64,000 bases of DNA. Origin: Tipula vernalis. Lineage: Eukaryota; Arthropoda; Insecta; Diptera; Tipulidae. Made by a program: the position numbers and the translations under genes. The notes beneath the pieces were generated by a model that was not told the origin of the DNA, ran no database searches, and saw only the letters and a program-made list of their open reading frames with translations. Location: NCBI GenBank assembly GCA_958295665.1, contig OY282558.1:134872326-134936325 (forward strand), read 5' to 3'. Shown in pieces: positions 12,301 to 23,713 of the stretch. Each line of letters opens with the position of its first letter. Within the stretch, counting starts at the first letter, position 1.

Positions 12301-14930
12301 CTTCATCTAGTAAAGTCCAAGTATTTTTCCGGATTTCCAAGAAAAACTACTAAAATTCGATGTAAGAACAATCATTTTTGCCATTCATGGCTTCGTTGTT
12401 CCTTATTTGTATTATTGCATCAACTATCTAAACAGAAATATTATTTATTTGACACATTAGCTTTCGATAGAATAAAAGTTCAACCAACTTCTTAATCACA
12501 TCCCGATTTAAATTGCAGAAACGGCTAAACGTCTTCGTTATAAGAGATAAAATTATTTAAACAAATTGAATTTTAGGTAGGTTCATGGTTATAGGAAAAT
12601 ATTTGGAAGCTTGAATTACCACTATTAGTTTGAATATCACTATTTTGTACAGTTCACAATTAAGCACGATATTTTTTTTAAAAACAGAAAAACAAATAAT
12701 ATTATAATGCGATAATCCTTGCAAATAAGTCAATGTTATTATACAGCACTTCACCTAATAGGATATTCAAAATATTTCGTTTATCGGTGGTTATGCCTTT
12801 ACTTCTACGTATTTTAGATGTGCCTTTCATATTTAAATTTTTCTAAGCCATTTAAATAATCAAATCTTGTGGTGACCCAGTGGTGACCCCAGACCTAAAT
12901 GTTCCAGATAATCTGAAATACCTTAATTTAGAGAAGCAGTATGGCTTTTGACCTAATTTGTATATATTTTTGACCTTGTACCAGTTTATTATTCCGGAGA
13001 AACCTATGTTGAGTTTCAGCAAACCTTCATCAAATTGGTCGAACCTTCCATTTCTTTCTTTACGACTGTCAGTGTTATTTTTAAGAGAATATCACGATTA
13101 GTAGTCCAACATTTTGGTTACATTTTTGTTTCATACATTACAAGGGAGCCTCCATATATGCCTTAATTTTGCCAAATGATTTGGTTGAAATTATTAAAAG
13201 TTTCGCATCAATTTTTTTTACTCTAATTGGTAACACCAAATACCACAGCATTAAGAAAGAAAGAAATAACAATTCAAAGAGGATTCATGCATTTCAACCA
13301 AGTGCCTTGTAAACAAGCACAATATTCAACTAGAACAGATCAGCTAAAGGTTACGTGGATCCACCGCTTTCTCGTAGCTATTTGTAGCTTAAACTGCTGA
13401 TCTTTTTTTTTGGACCACAAAATACCGGCATGTTTAACAGCAAACAAATAGCATATGGCCTTAAATCAATTCCTATAGAACTATTTCGAAGCATTTACAT
13501 TATTTACCTTAAGTCGATTTGGTTTTATTTCATTTTCAATCCCTCAGCCAAGCAAACAAAATTTGCATAGAACTTGGCATGGAAGAAACTGAACGATATT
13601 TTAGTAATTTTTAAAGTGGGCACTGTTGCATTACATCTATTATATTTCAATAGTAACATAAAATCGTCGGGAGCTCTGTTTGCTTCCATAAGATTATTTT
13701 CATTTATATTATTATCGATTTCTGACGCGGAACTATGTTAAGTATTTCGCAACGCCCTATGAAAACATAAAATGGTTCGGCATAGTGAAGAGCATTATTT
13801 ATGAATCGATCGCTTTATACTAGATTTGTTTATAGGTTGGATATTCTGAAATGAAGTTTTGTGTTGAACACGTCGCCTAAAAAGATAAAATGTATGTTCT
13901 GAAGCTCGATTATATCTACGGTTAGCCCGTAATATATAACGACAGTCATCGAAAAATCAATAAGTGCCAGGTTCCTAGTTGCTATCTTATAACATTAACT
14001 TTCTAATATAATACGCCGTATTTCAATATTTTCGATTAAGTAGTAAATACAATGAAATCTTATTGTAAATCTCGATTTCAAATAGAAAATACAAGCCAAT
14101 TTCATTTCATTTAGCCAAGAATCAAAAATTATGTAATTTTGCCAAAATAATATAACATTGATTTATTTTTTTGCGTTTTTTCAACAACAAAAATAAAAAT
14201 CAGTTCGTAGAAAATTATTCATTTCAAAGTCATTCAATTTACATAATTCTAAATATCCAAAATTAAAGTTCATCTTTCTTGAAAATTATGTTTATGATTT
14301 CAATATAGGTCCCAATGACTTTTTCTTCTATATTCTATCTGGCCACTTTTCTTTCTATGAATGTACGTACACTCTTTTTAAATCATGCTGGTAGTAGGCA
14401 AAATTATTTGGGACATTCAGCCACACACACAAACAAGTCCACCAATCCCACAACCCCGCAACCTTTCGGTCTCTCCCCCTCAATCCATATTGCAATCCAA
14501 ACATAGTAAAATTTAATAAAATTATTTGTTAAAGTAAAATGTTTAGTGATACTCACTGACAGTATTTGTGTGTTTACTTACATTTTTTTCTCTTTAGTTT
14601 GGTTTTGTGCTCTGAATCAAAAAAAAATATTTGTATTTAATACAGTAGAGCCTTGAGAAATGAATGGCATTATATAAACATTAATGTTGGTAGTAATAAA
14701 AAGAGGATTTAAACCCTGAAACTCTTTCTCATTCAAAATCTTTTGTTAATGAAATTTATCATATCAATCGATAGTTAATATCAGAGAATACATTTTGTAG
14801 CCCAGAATTTGTGGGAAATGTCAAATAGTGATTTGCAATAAAAATTAAATTTTCTATGAAATCTGTAGCAACAACTAGACAATTTAAACTCAAATTGGCA
14901 CAATATTGCAAAATGCTAAAATCTGCCGGG
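9311..14930. other. Intron sequence, no gene recognised
   Basis: About 5.6 kb of AT-rich sequence with A/T runs and simple words such as tatgtatgta near 11,670-11,730. I checked the longer open stretches (for example 10596-10847 minus and 12217-12495 plus) and none resembles a protein family or has splice signals in a sensible place. Confidence 0.4.
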
Positions 14931-15290
14931 AATGGAAAGTCGCCTGAAAGGTCACCCAGCTTTACTACAAAGGAAGGCTAACCTGGTTGATCAGCCATTC
15001 ATCCATCCACGTATGCTGTTCCACCTTAGATTAGAGTTTTTTGTCAAGGGTTTCTCCTGTAGCGCCGTACTCTAGTCTGTGCCAAATAGCCTCAGTTACC
15101 AACGGTTGCGACGAGGAGGCAGCACGTACACTTGCGAATTGTGACCAGGTTATTCCTTACACAATTGTACCCATCACGCAGCTGCATAATACAGAACAGA
15201 TCACGTTATGCGCACCCTACTGGAAGATTACGGAGCTGATAGATTAATCTACTCAACTTCCACCCCCCCCCCCCCCAATAGACGCCAAAC
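14931..15290. other. GC-richer patch ending in a C14 run
   Basis: This 300-bp island has clearly higher GC than its surroundings and ends in 14 consecutive C at 15263-15276. It contains a 68-codon open stretch at 15041-15247, but the product is not recognisable. It may be a fragment of a mobile element or retroposed transcript; I could not tell. Confidence 0.35.
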
Positions 15291-15566
15291 CAAGGACGAA
15301 CTTCAATAGTCCTAATTTTCTTAATTATTATTTAGCTCTTTTCTTTAAAAAAACATTCGATTGATTGGAACAGCCCGAATTCTTGAGTTACGATTTTAAA
15401 CTGTCGCAGAGCAAAATGTTTTTAAATCCATTATTGTTTCGAACACTCTATATATTCTTTATTTTCTTTATCAAGAGAATTAAATTGAACCCATTTTCCT
15501 GATCTGGCAGAACAAAGTTTAAGGGAGCATAGCATAAATTTAAAGTCAACATGCATTCCTCAACTG

Positions 15567-15765
15567 GAATTTTGATATGAACCAATTGGACATGAGATAG
15601 CCCGCATTCGATTTATTGACCTTCGCCCGAGATTTGGAAATGAGATAACCCCACTCGATTATTTAGTCCTGCGCCTATACATTGGACAAAGAGAATATCT
15701 AACTTTATTACATTAATCACCAGTTTACAATCGGACACGAGAAATATCTACAATTCCACAATAAC
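15567..15765. repeat. Degenerate 48-bp minisatellite, four units
   Basis: Four diverged tandem units of about 48 bp, each built around TTGGACA(C/T)GAGATA followed by a CGATTTATT-like block and ending in a C-rich tail. The first two units are closest to each other, and the fourth retains cggacacgagaaatatc. A single unit in inverted orientation lies 7.3 kb away at 22860-22906, next to the gypsy gag remnant. Confidence 0.6.
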
Positions 15766-15859
15766 TCATATATTACATGAATTGCGTCTTTCATAAGTGC
15801 ACATTATATAGAAATGCAGACCGGGCTCATTGACACTTTGTTCATGAGCATGGTGCACC

Positions 15860-17000
15860 TTCTCGATACTTTAAGCGATTACAATCTTTTTGCAAATGGT
15901 TTGAGTATTTTGTACATTTTTCACGCGACTTATATTGATGACACCGGAAGGATTTTCATTGATCTAATGTTCTCAAACCGGATTTTGCTCGTTCGAGTGA
16001 TATCAAATGGCGATTGCAGCAATATTATATGAACTCACTGTAACATTGCCGTAACATATTATGTCCGGGGTTAGTGCATCAGTAACAATTTTTGCTCCAA
16101 TCACTTTGCCGTATTGTGAGAATAATCGTTTTACCTCAGTTGCTCTCGTTACTGCAGATATACTAAGAAATACCTGAGATATACCTGATATTATTGATGA
16201 TCTAACTCTGGTGATGGATTTGTTTTGGTTTTCGCTGATGTATCATCTTTGACATCATTTCAGTTGAAGATTTACATGATACCTCACTAGTACCGCTGTT
16301 CATGTTCTCATCCAGACTTTCATATTCACTATCGTTGTCGGTTCAATTACAAATATTGCCGTTGCCCATTGTTTTTTTTTTATTTTGTTTAGCCTCAGGT
16401 TTAGTTTCATTTTCTTTATCACTGGTTTTATTTTTATCTAAAGCTGTTTTGTTTTTAATTTTATCGTTTGCATTTGTGTTAGATTTTAATAAATTTTGAC
16501 CCTTTGCGATATTATCACCGGAGTTTTTGACTTTCTATAAACTGTTTTGTTTTTGTCCAATGTTTTCACTTGGAAGTTCTGCTTATTTCGCTTAACGCAT
16601 AGAATTAACTGATGCCGGATCATCGTCGGAAAGTTTTGCAATTTTAAACGAGTCGACGGTCGGTTTTGTTGCTAACATCGATGATGATGACAAAGATGCG
16701 GTCGAGTGGGTAGATAAACACGGATCACCGTCGAAAAGGTTTGTGTTTTTCGTTCGTGCTGTCGAGACAGGTGGTTTGGCTGTTTTAATATCAGTATCAA
16801 CGTTAACTTGTTTTGTCACAGTTTTGGAAGGTTTCAGTTGTCTAGGCCGAAGATGAAAAGCTTGAAGAATCGTTCAACTCGGGTAGTTTACAAATTTACT
16901 ATTTACATGCCGGTTGCATTTTCCCGGAAAAAGGTTGCTGCGGTTGAACAATTTGTTGCAATTTAGTTGTTCCCACTATTTTGGCTGTATTCTCCGTTTT
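15860..17000 (-). pseudogene. SAFB-like RNA-binding protein retro-pseudogene
   Basis: On the minus strand, coding-like sequence runs from about 17000 down to 15860. It starts with a Gln-rich piece (QQIVQPQQPFSGK) and a Ser/Thr/Asp-rich piece (PTVDSFKIAKLSDDD). A Lys/Asn-rich tract and an acidic stretch (DNDSEYESLDENM) follow. It ends in an RNA-recognition motif at about 15950-16190: VTRATEVKRLFSQYGKVIG, AKIVTDALTPD, an RNP1-like CYGNVTV (16036-16056) and HLISLERAKSGL. Scaffold-attachment factor B proteins have this RRM and an acidic, Lys-rich region before it. Stops and frame changes occur throughout. No introns are evident across the RRM, so a retroposed copy is likely. A SAP domain was not found. 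The parent gene is not in the window. Confidence 0.65.
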
Positions 17001-17268
17001 GATTTAATTTTGTTAATCAAATCAAAACGGAGATATCAAAAGATTTTATGTTGTTGCTTGAGTTCTCCGTTTCCAAATAAAGCAGCAGATTGAACAATCG
17101 TGTTGGCTCTCTTGTGTTATGCCGTATGATCAAATTGTTTTTACCACTATTTTTAACTCAACTTCACATTAACTTATAGCACAACTTCTCACTACCAAAT
17201 CATCGAATGTTCTGCTTTTTGTCTCCTGTCCAACAATTGTTGTTTGTTTAGATCGTACATCAATGTAT

Positions 17269-18268
17269 TGTGACGGTGACACCTAGTGTGTAATAGAATA
17301 AGTTAAATTAATAGCTCAATGTTTTACTGTACTAAAATGGAATTTTCCATAACAAAATTGTTATAAATGTTTCTACACTATTCTAACTGGAAAAGTCATG
17401 AGCTTTCTAGAAGTTTGGTTTGTGTATATAAAAAAGCGAACGAAGTCGAATTGGATTAGTAATTTTTGGTAAGCGATAGTGTAAAGATTAAAAGGAATTA
17501 AAAAGTGATTTAAAAAGTGTTTTAGTGTAAAATAAAAAGTAAAAGTGATCAGTAAAATTTGAGAATAATTTATTAGGAGTACAAGTTGAAAATGCGGGAT
17601 TTTTTTCTATTTTTGAACGTTTATTCTGAAAAAATGGTAACAAATGAATTATCCATCGCTAGCCACAACTTTTTCCCATCTTTCTGGCAATTTACGGATA
17701 CCGTCGCGAAAAAATTCGGCCGGCTTGGCTGCTATCCAGTCATCGACCCATTTTTGGGCTTCTTCGTAAGAATGGAAGCGCTGGTCAGCTAGGCCATGTG
17801 TCATCGATCGGAAAAGGTGGAAATCGGAAGGAGCAATATCTGGGCTATACGGCGGGTGGGGTAAGACTTCCCATTTCAGCGTTTGTAGGTATGTATTAAA
17901 ACTTCCCGCAAATGCTGTTTTGTTGGCACGAAACTCGACATATTGAGAGCTCAAAAAAACTATGAATTTGACACTGCGACAAATTGACACATACTGAAAA
18001 TTAAAGCTATAAGACGTAGCTTTGACATGAACATAGTAACAGTACTGCCTGATGCGTATAGCGTTAGTAACGCCATCTGTTATCAATCCCGCATTTTCAA
18101 TTTGTACCCCTAATATATAAAGTGATTTTGTGAATTTTTATTGATAAACTTTGTTGTAATAAATTTTGTGCTAAATAAATAAATTCGATTGCTGATAAAT
18201 TAAATAGATTTTGTATTATTCACAATCCAGTGATACAAACCTTAATTGACAAGGCAAAAACCTAACAG
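17269..18268 (+). repeat. Probable LTR (solo), split by a mariner copy
   Basis: Sequence starting TGTGACGGTGACACCTAG carries features of an LTR promoter: tatataaaaaagcgaac near 17430, followed by a run of aaaagtg-type repeats and AATAAA-like words after the mariner insertion. It ends near 18266 in ...aaaacctaaca, giving TG...CA ends. At its right edge the gypsy integrase on the opposite strand stops abruptly in the middle of a conserved stretch. No target duplication is visible (left flank gtat, right flank gttg), so either one flank was deleted or this is a rearrangement junction. Length without the mariner is about 457 bp. Confidence 0.45.
17573..18113 (-). mobile_element. Internally deleted mariner element
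   Basis: A 541-bp element between TA duplications (17571-17572 and 18114-18115). The terminal inverted repeats are TTAGGAGTACAAGTTGAAAA on the left and TTAGGGGTACAAATTGAAAA on the right (reverse strand). A minus-strand reading frame (17649-18086) retains the transposase C-terminus: LPHPPYSPDIAPSDFHLF, whose Asp pair includes the last catalytic residue of the mariner DD34D triad, then FHSYEEAQKWVDDW and LPERWEKVV. The DNA-binding domain and the first two catalytic Asps are deleted, and the region just inside the right repeat is fused directly to the C-terminal part. It is a non-autonomous derivative inside the probable LTR. Confidence 0.9.
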
Positions 18269-19177
18269 TTGAGAGGATTTTTTGCTGTGAAATATCGTAG
18301 ATATTCGGCTAAGGTTCTAAGTGAAAGCTCCAATGCACCGTTCGACTGTGGGTGGTAGGCCGAAGTGTTCAGTTTCTTTATAGCTAACATTTTGCACAAG
18401 TTTTTAAATATTTCACTCATGAAATTTGAGCCTTGATATGTAATGATTGTTTGCGGTATTCCATATTTACATAGGAAGTTTTCTGAAAACGCTCTGGCTA
18501 CAATAGAGGTTTCTTGAGACGAAATTGGTAACGCTAACGAAAATTTGCTTAAGTCGTCCTTCAGCGTTAAAATATATTTATTTCCTTGGTACGATTCTAT
18601 TAACGGTCCAACTACGTCAAGAAATACTCTTTCAAAAGGAAGTTTTGCTGTAGTGGTTATCTTCATTGGAACTTTATTTGATTTACTAATTTTGTTAGTT
18701 TGGCATAACGTACATTTGCTAATAAATTTTCGAACTTTAGAAAGTAATTTTGGACATGAATAGTACGATTTTATTCGCTTAATGATGCCCGCCAAATGGA
18801 GTACAATGCAATTCTTTAATCACACGTTCGATATCCGCTACCGAATTCAGCTGAATAATTTTTTGCTTAGGATACATAGTGAGGTTACTTGATGTTGAAA
18901 TAATATTACCGTTTTCCAAAACATCCGTCGAAGTGGTAGGTACAGGATCAAGCTTTGAATTATTATTAAATGATTCATCGTAGTTAGTCAAAATATTATC
19001 TAATTTTGTATATTCATTTTCTGGAACGAATTGTTTTGACTGAGATCTGATAACTGCAAAAGTTTCGTTTACATTATGTGACTGAACAATCCTACTCAAA
19101 AAATCTGCGTTTTGATTACTTTTCCCTGGTTTATATATTATTACGTCATATTTGTATTCATCTGTTTTGCTAATCAT
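18262..19177 (-). pseudogene. gypsy-group integrase remnant, truncated
   Basis: Third part of a decayed gypsy-group element read right to left. The stretch at 18779-19177 holds the RNase H end (YKPGKSNQNADFLSRI) and the linker, ending in CTPFGGHH of the zinc module. The stretch at 18262-18795 has SKCTLCQTNK, completing the HHCC module, then the catalytic core: Asp in FLDVVGP, a position normally Asp read as TYQGSNF, and Glu in GALELSLRTL. Replacement of the second catalytic Asp by Tyr would inactivate the enzyme. The sequence stops at FTAKNPLN, about halfway through, where the probable LTR at 17269-18268 begins. Confidence 0.9.
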
Positions 19178-20400
19178 ACTAGAGGGGGATGATCAGTAAT
19201 TATTCGGAATTTATGTCCATATAGATATGGATGAAATCTTTTGACCCCCCGTACTATGGCTAACAATTCCTTTTCTATTATTGGGTAATTTCTTTCAGCA
19301 GAATTTAGGGACCGGCTCGCGTATGCGATTGGCAGATCGCCTGTTTTGGTATTCTGTATTAAAAGAGCCCCAATTGCATAATTACTGGCATCGGCAGTCA
19401 CGTTAAAAGGCTATGAAAAATCCGGATAAATAAGTATTGGTGGAGATTTTAGTTTCTGTTTTAGTTTATTGAATGCATCGTTTGAATTTTTGCGGAGAAG
19501 GTAGGTAAGTGGTTCAGATATCTGGGAAAAATTATCTATAAATCTTTTATAGTAACTGGTTAGTCCTAAAAATGATTTAATATCCTTCTGATTCCTTGGA
19601 ATTACACCAGAACTCGTAACTACATGCCCAAGATAGCAAACTTCCTATCTTAAAAAGTTACATTTAGAAGGTTGGAGCTTTAAGTTGAATTTTCTTAGAC
19701 AATTCAAAATATCAACCAGTTTTCGATTGTGATCATCCAGACCATATCCATAAACTATGATATCGTCTAAATATACGAAACAACGGATTCCGTTTAAACC
19801 AGATAAAACTCGATTCATAAGACGCTGGAATGTCGCTAGTGCCCCCTTTAGCCCAAACGGCATCCTACAAAATTGAAAATGCCCTGATTGAATGCTAAAT
19901 GCTGTTTTGATTTTATCATCTGGATGCAGTGGAACTTGGTGGTAACCCATTGGCCAGATCTAAAGTAGAAAAATACGACGACTTCCCCAGTTGATCTAGT
20001 ATTTCCGTAATATTCGGAAGAGGGTATACATCGTCTATTGTAATTGAACTAAGTTTTCTAAAATCGACCACAATTCGCCATTTTTTTCGTCTCTAATTGA
20101 TTTTGTTGGTACAATTAGTAGAGGTGCATTCCACGGACTCACGCTATATTCAATAATACCATCATGAAGCATTTGATCAACCTGTTTATTGATCTAAATT
20201 TTGGTAGATTCTGGCAAACGGTACGGTTTTATATTTATAGACCGTAAATTGGAATTTAATTGTATTTCATATAAACACGCGTTATTAACGGAAAGTTTAT
20301 CGTTAGGTAAAAAAAATACATTATTGAAATCTTTACAAATTTTTATTATCAACTTTCGCTTTTGGTCATTAAAATGTGTCATATTAAAAATATTATAACC
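19174..20400 (-). pseudogene. gypsy-group reverse transcriptase and RNase H remnant
   Basis: RT begins near 20280 with YEIQLNSNLRSINIKPYR and continues through KWRIVVDFRKL (about 20080), GYHQVPLHPDD, FCRMPFGLKGALATFQ and the catalytic VYLDDIIVYG at 19750-19775. RNase H follows with VTADASNYAIGALL, YPIIEKELLAIV and IITDHPPL. There are at least four breaks: a stop near 20192, a frame change near 19950, a stop near 19646 and a stop near 19410. The clade is that of gypsy, 17.6 and 297, by the short linkers and motif wording. It lies between protease (20483) and integrase (19177) in canonical order. Confidence 0.9.
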
Positions 20401-20482
20401 CGAAATGGGATATAATGATATGGTAAGATTGTTTAAAAATACTGGTTCTTCATTAAAATTTAAGAAACAAACAGGAATGGTG

Positions 20483-21118
20483 TCATTTTTGAAATTTACG
20501 GCAGAATTGGCAATGAAAACACCAGAATTGATTTCTTCGGATAAAATAATATAATCTTTGTATTATTTTTTCGGCACATTCGGGTAAAATTATCTTATCG
20601 CAACGATCAATCGGAATTTGGAATTTTAATTTGTAGTGTTTTTTTGGAAATTCAAAAAACTCGTTCCCAATTATACCAGCATATGGAATTGGAAAATTAT
20701 TTGGTATAATCTTGAATTCATGCGAAACAGAAATATTGTTTGGAAGAAAAATTTGTGATTTACATAACGCTACAGTTTCGGTACTTTCTGGAGTGATACC
20801 ACGAATTTTGCACTTTCGATTTATTTGACAATTTACATCTTTATGTATGTTAGCTCGCTTTACGACCCTCATATCGGCTCCGGTATCGATTAAAAAATAA
20901 GCTTCAGAACCATCTAAAATATCCATTGATAGTTTAATAAACTTAGTTTTTACGCCTAAGTCATTGAAATTAGGAATTTGGTATAGTATTTCTTTCAATG
21001 GTTTTTCGAATGTATTATTTAAATTTGGAGAAAATAATTTTTCAGTTAACTTTTCTATTGATGACGTTTTTACTAAATTTGGATGCAGCTTACATTTCTT
21101 CCGCTCGAACCACTGCAT
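20483..21118 (-). pseudogene. gypsy-group protease region
   Basis: A 211-codon open stretch carrying the retropepsin active site FLIDTGADMRVVK (Asp-Thr-Gly-Ala) at about 20860-20900, and the second half IPYAGIIGNEFFEF, which resembles the conserved hydrophobic-Gly flap partner. The basic start (FERKKCKLHPN) overlaps the end of the gag frame at 21090-21118 in another frame, as expected for a frameshifted gag-pro junction. The active-site motif is intact here although neighbours are broken. Confidence 0.85.
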
Positions 21119-21998
21119 CCCTTGAATTCAGTTCGAGGAGCTTCGAGTTTTCCCGAATTGTTTGCTTCGATTGATTTGCATTAACATCTTGACGTCTTCG
21201 CTCGTTATACATGCGTTTCCTATAATCCTTTATATAGTTACCTATGTTTTTGCAGTAATTGCATGTCACGTTAGAGCATGTGTCGTTAGAGTAGGTACCT
21301 GGCTGCGATTTGTTTATATTGGTTTGATTTAGTGAATAGCAATTTCGAGACGTATGACCAAGCTTATGACATAATTGGCATCGAATGATTGGTTTTGATT
21401 GGGTTTCGCAATTATTTGGTTTATTACTCGTACTGGTCTCTTTTTCAATTGCTTTTGAAATGCCATCCTTTAAATTTGTAAATCGACAGGCTTTTATGAT
21501 TAATTTTATCGGTTCTCGAAGACCTTCTTGGAAGGATTTAAGAGCTGTGGTAGAATTCAAATTTCTAACGATTTTCTCGGACCCCTTACCTTCTCGTAGT
21601 AGGCGTTCAACTCTGCAATTGCTCAATAGGACGACGGTCGGGAAATTGTTCTTCAAGTTCTGTCTTTAAAGATTGCCATGTGTCAAAGTCTTCATAACAA
21701 ACTACGTTATAAGCCGTGTCAGATAAGTAAGATTTAATAATCTATAAACAACTATGAATATCACTAGTTTCTTTTAATGGCCTCAAAATAATTTTGCAAC
21801 AAACTATAAATTTATGTAAATTGATGGTGTAATATCAAATTCTGGAATAAGCTTTAAGGCAGTACTAATATTAAAAGCCATTTTGGGTTTTCCTTTTTTC
21901 AGAGGAGAATCATCAAATAAATCAAATGGAAAAATGTCGAAAATACACTGAGTTTTGCAATCTACGTTACGATAATTTTTATTTAATGCGCTTGACAT
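21090..21998 (-). pseudogene. gypsy-group gag with one intact and one ruined zinc knuckle
   Basis: The likely start is near 21998 (MSSALNKNYRN). The capsid region is spread over two or three frames; SYLSDTAYNVVCYEDFDTW lies near 21690-21740. The nucleocapsid shows one good zinc knuckle, CQLCHKLGHTSRNC (C-x2-C-x4-H-x4-C), and a second, CNYCKNIGNYIKDY, where the His is Asn and the last Cys is Tyr, so it cannot bind zinc normally. A basic tail (RKRMYNERRRQ) follows. Stops and frameshifts near 21660 and 21800 break the gene. It is 5' of the protease frame. Confidence 0.82.
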
Positions 21999-23539
21999 AA
22001 TCGGTTGTTCACAATAATTAGTAGTCGCGCTTTTAGGAGATGTAGGTGTAAATACAACTTTCGACTTCTTAAACCCAACGACGTTCGACTACTTAAAATT
22101 TCTCTAGTCTGTGGTTTCTTCTCACCTTGCTTACAATTGATTGATAATTCGGAAATAAAATATGATCGTTCTATAAAAATAATATTTACAATTGAATATT
22201 ACCGAGGATATTTTTAATTTGATTAAATATGATGACGACTGATGATCCGACAATTGAAAACGTGGTTCCAATAATTTAATCAGGTGATAATCTGATCTTG
22301 TTCTGGAATTTTATGCAGGTGATGTGATGATCTTTATTCGCTATCAATAACTGGAATCGTTACAATTTCCAATTGTTTCATCAGAATTTACATAAACTTT
22401 GCAGAAAGATTTATAGTTGCGATTTCATATAATTATGTATAAGTATTGCGTTTATCTTTATAAAACTTTGATGGATATAGCAGAAACTGTTTCATGATTA
22501 TTACACATAATTCTCGACGACGGTACACTAGTTGAAAATGTTCATAATTTTTTTTATTAATACAATATATTCGACTATATTTCGGTTATATGATTTTTGT
22601 AATTTTTATTAGATTTTATTGTGATGCCAACGGTTGATTTAATAAAATATAATAGTGAGAACTTTAATTTGTATAATGCAATACAAGTTAAGTTTGCAAT
22701 TGTTGTTTGTTCAGATCGTACATCAATGTATGTATATCAATTTCAATTATACCAATACCATTTTTCTATTTTCTTAACAATATCATACACAAATGAAAAT
22801 ATAATATACAATTCATTTAATTGCAGTGTTATTTATAGAAACTATATTCAAAATTTCAGGCGAATGTCAATAAATCGAATGCGGGATATCTCGTGTCCAA
22901 TAACAATATTTTAATTTCAATTGTCATATCTAAGTGTGCTTTATAGAATTCGCCGCTCACACGTTTTCAATAGTTAGGAACTCCTTCAACTCGTCAGTAT
23001 TTAATCTCTTGGAGTGAAAGTACCTCGATACCTTTTCAAATTCAAAGGATTCAAAACAGTCCTAATCCACCAGAAACATCATCCCTGGTACATATACAAG
23101 TATTTGGACTTTGGAGTAATTCATTATTATTATATCGAATTATGTGTAATTGATTATACATATTACATTATATAACTTGAGTTCGTCCGGCTTTTGCATT
23201 TAAAAACACTGTGTACTTTTATCTCACTTGGCTCGACTTTATTCCATTTTACTTTTATACTGTAATATTCGTTTTTACTTTACTTCTTTAAATCTGTCCG
23301 CTTGCCACTGGTGGGGGTCATGACAACAGATTTATTTCACTTGTTACACGATTTAAAGTAAACCTAAAACTGTATCCTGCTTTTCTTTATTGTGTGTTAT
23401 AAATCATCTTCATTCTTGTATATTCTGTTTATGACCAAAACAAGCACTAATGTACTAAACAATAATAAATCTCCTCTGATGGGCTGTTTCTAAATATGAC
23501 ACGATTTAGGAGGTATAAGAAATAGCCCGTGTTTACGTT
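21999..23539. other. Probable 5' flank of the gypsy remnant and intron
   Basis: AT-rich, no protein similarity. By position the first part should be the leader and 5' LTR of the minus-strand gypsy element, but no clear LTR pair was found. A 30-bp word (22700-22730, starting tgttgtttgttcagatcgt) recurs in direct orientation at 17235-17265, just left of the probable LTR. An inverted copy of the 15.6-kb minisatellite unit lies at 22860-22906. Confidence 0.4.
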
Positions 23540-23713
23540 ATGTTACGGTACGGCATTATGTTAGATAATTCAAAAAATTTTAATTAGGCAAGTTTGTCTG
23601 GCGATAAGTGGACTTGCTTGATATTTATGTTACGGTACGGCATTATGTTAGATAATTCAAAAAATTTTAATTAGGCAAGTTTGTCTGGCGATAAGTGGAC
23701 TTGCTTGATATTT
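23540..23713. repeat. Perfect 87-bp tandem duplication
   Basis: Two consecutive identical copies of an 87-bp unit beginning tgttacggtacggcattatg. No difference was seen between the copies, so the duplication is recent compared with the surrounding decayed elements. There is no coding content. Confidence 0.9.

Noticed and set aside
16302..16499. Ser/Leu-rich plus-strand open frame
   Set aside because: Antisense of the Lys/Asn-rich part of the SAFB-like pseudogene.
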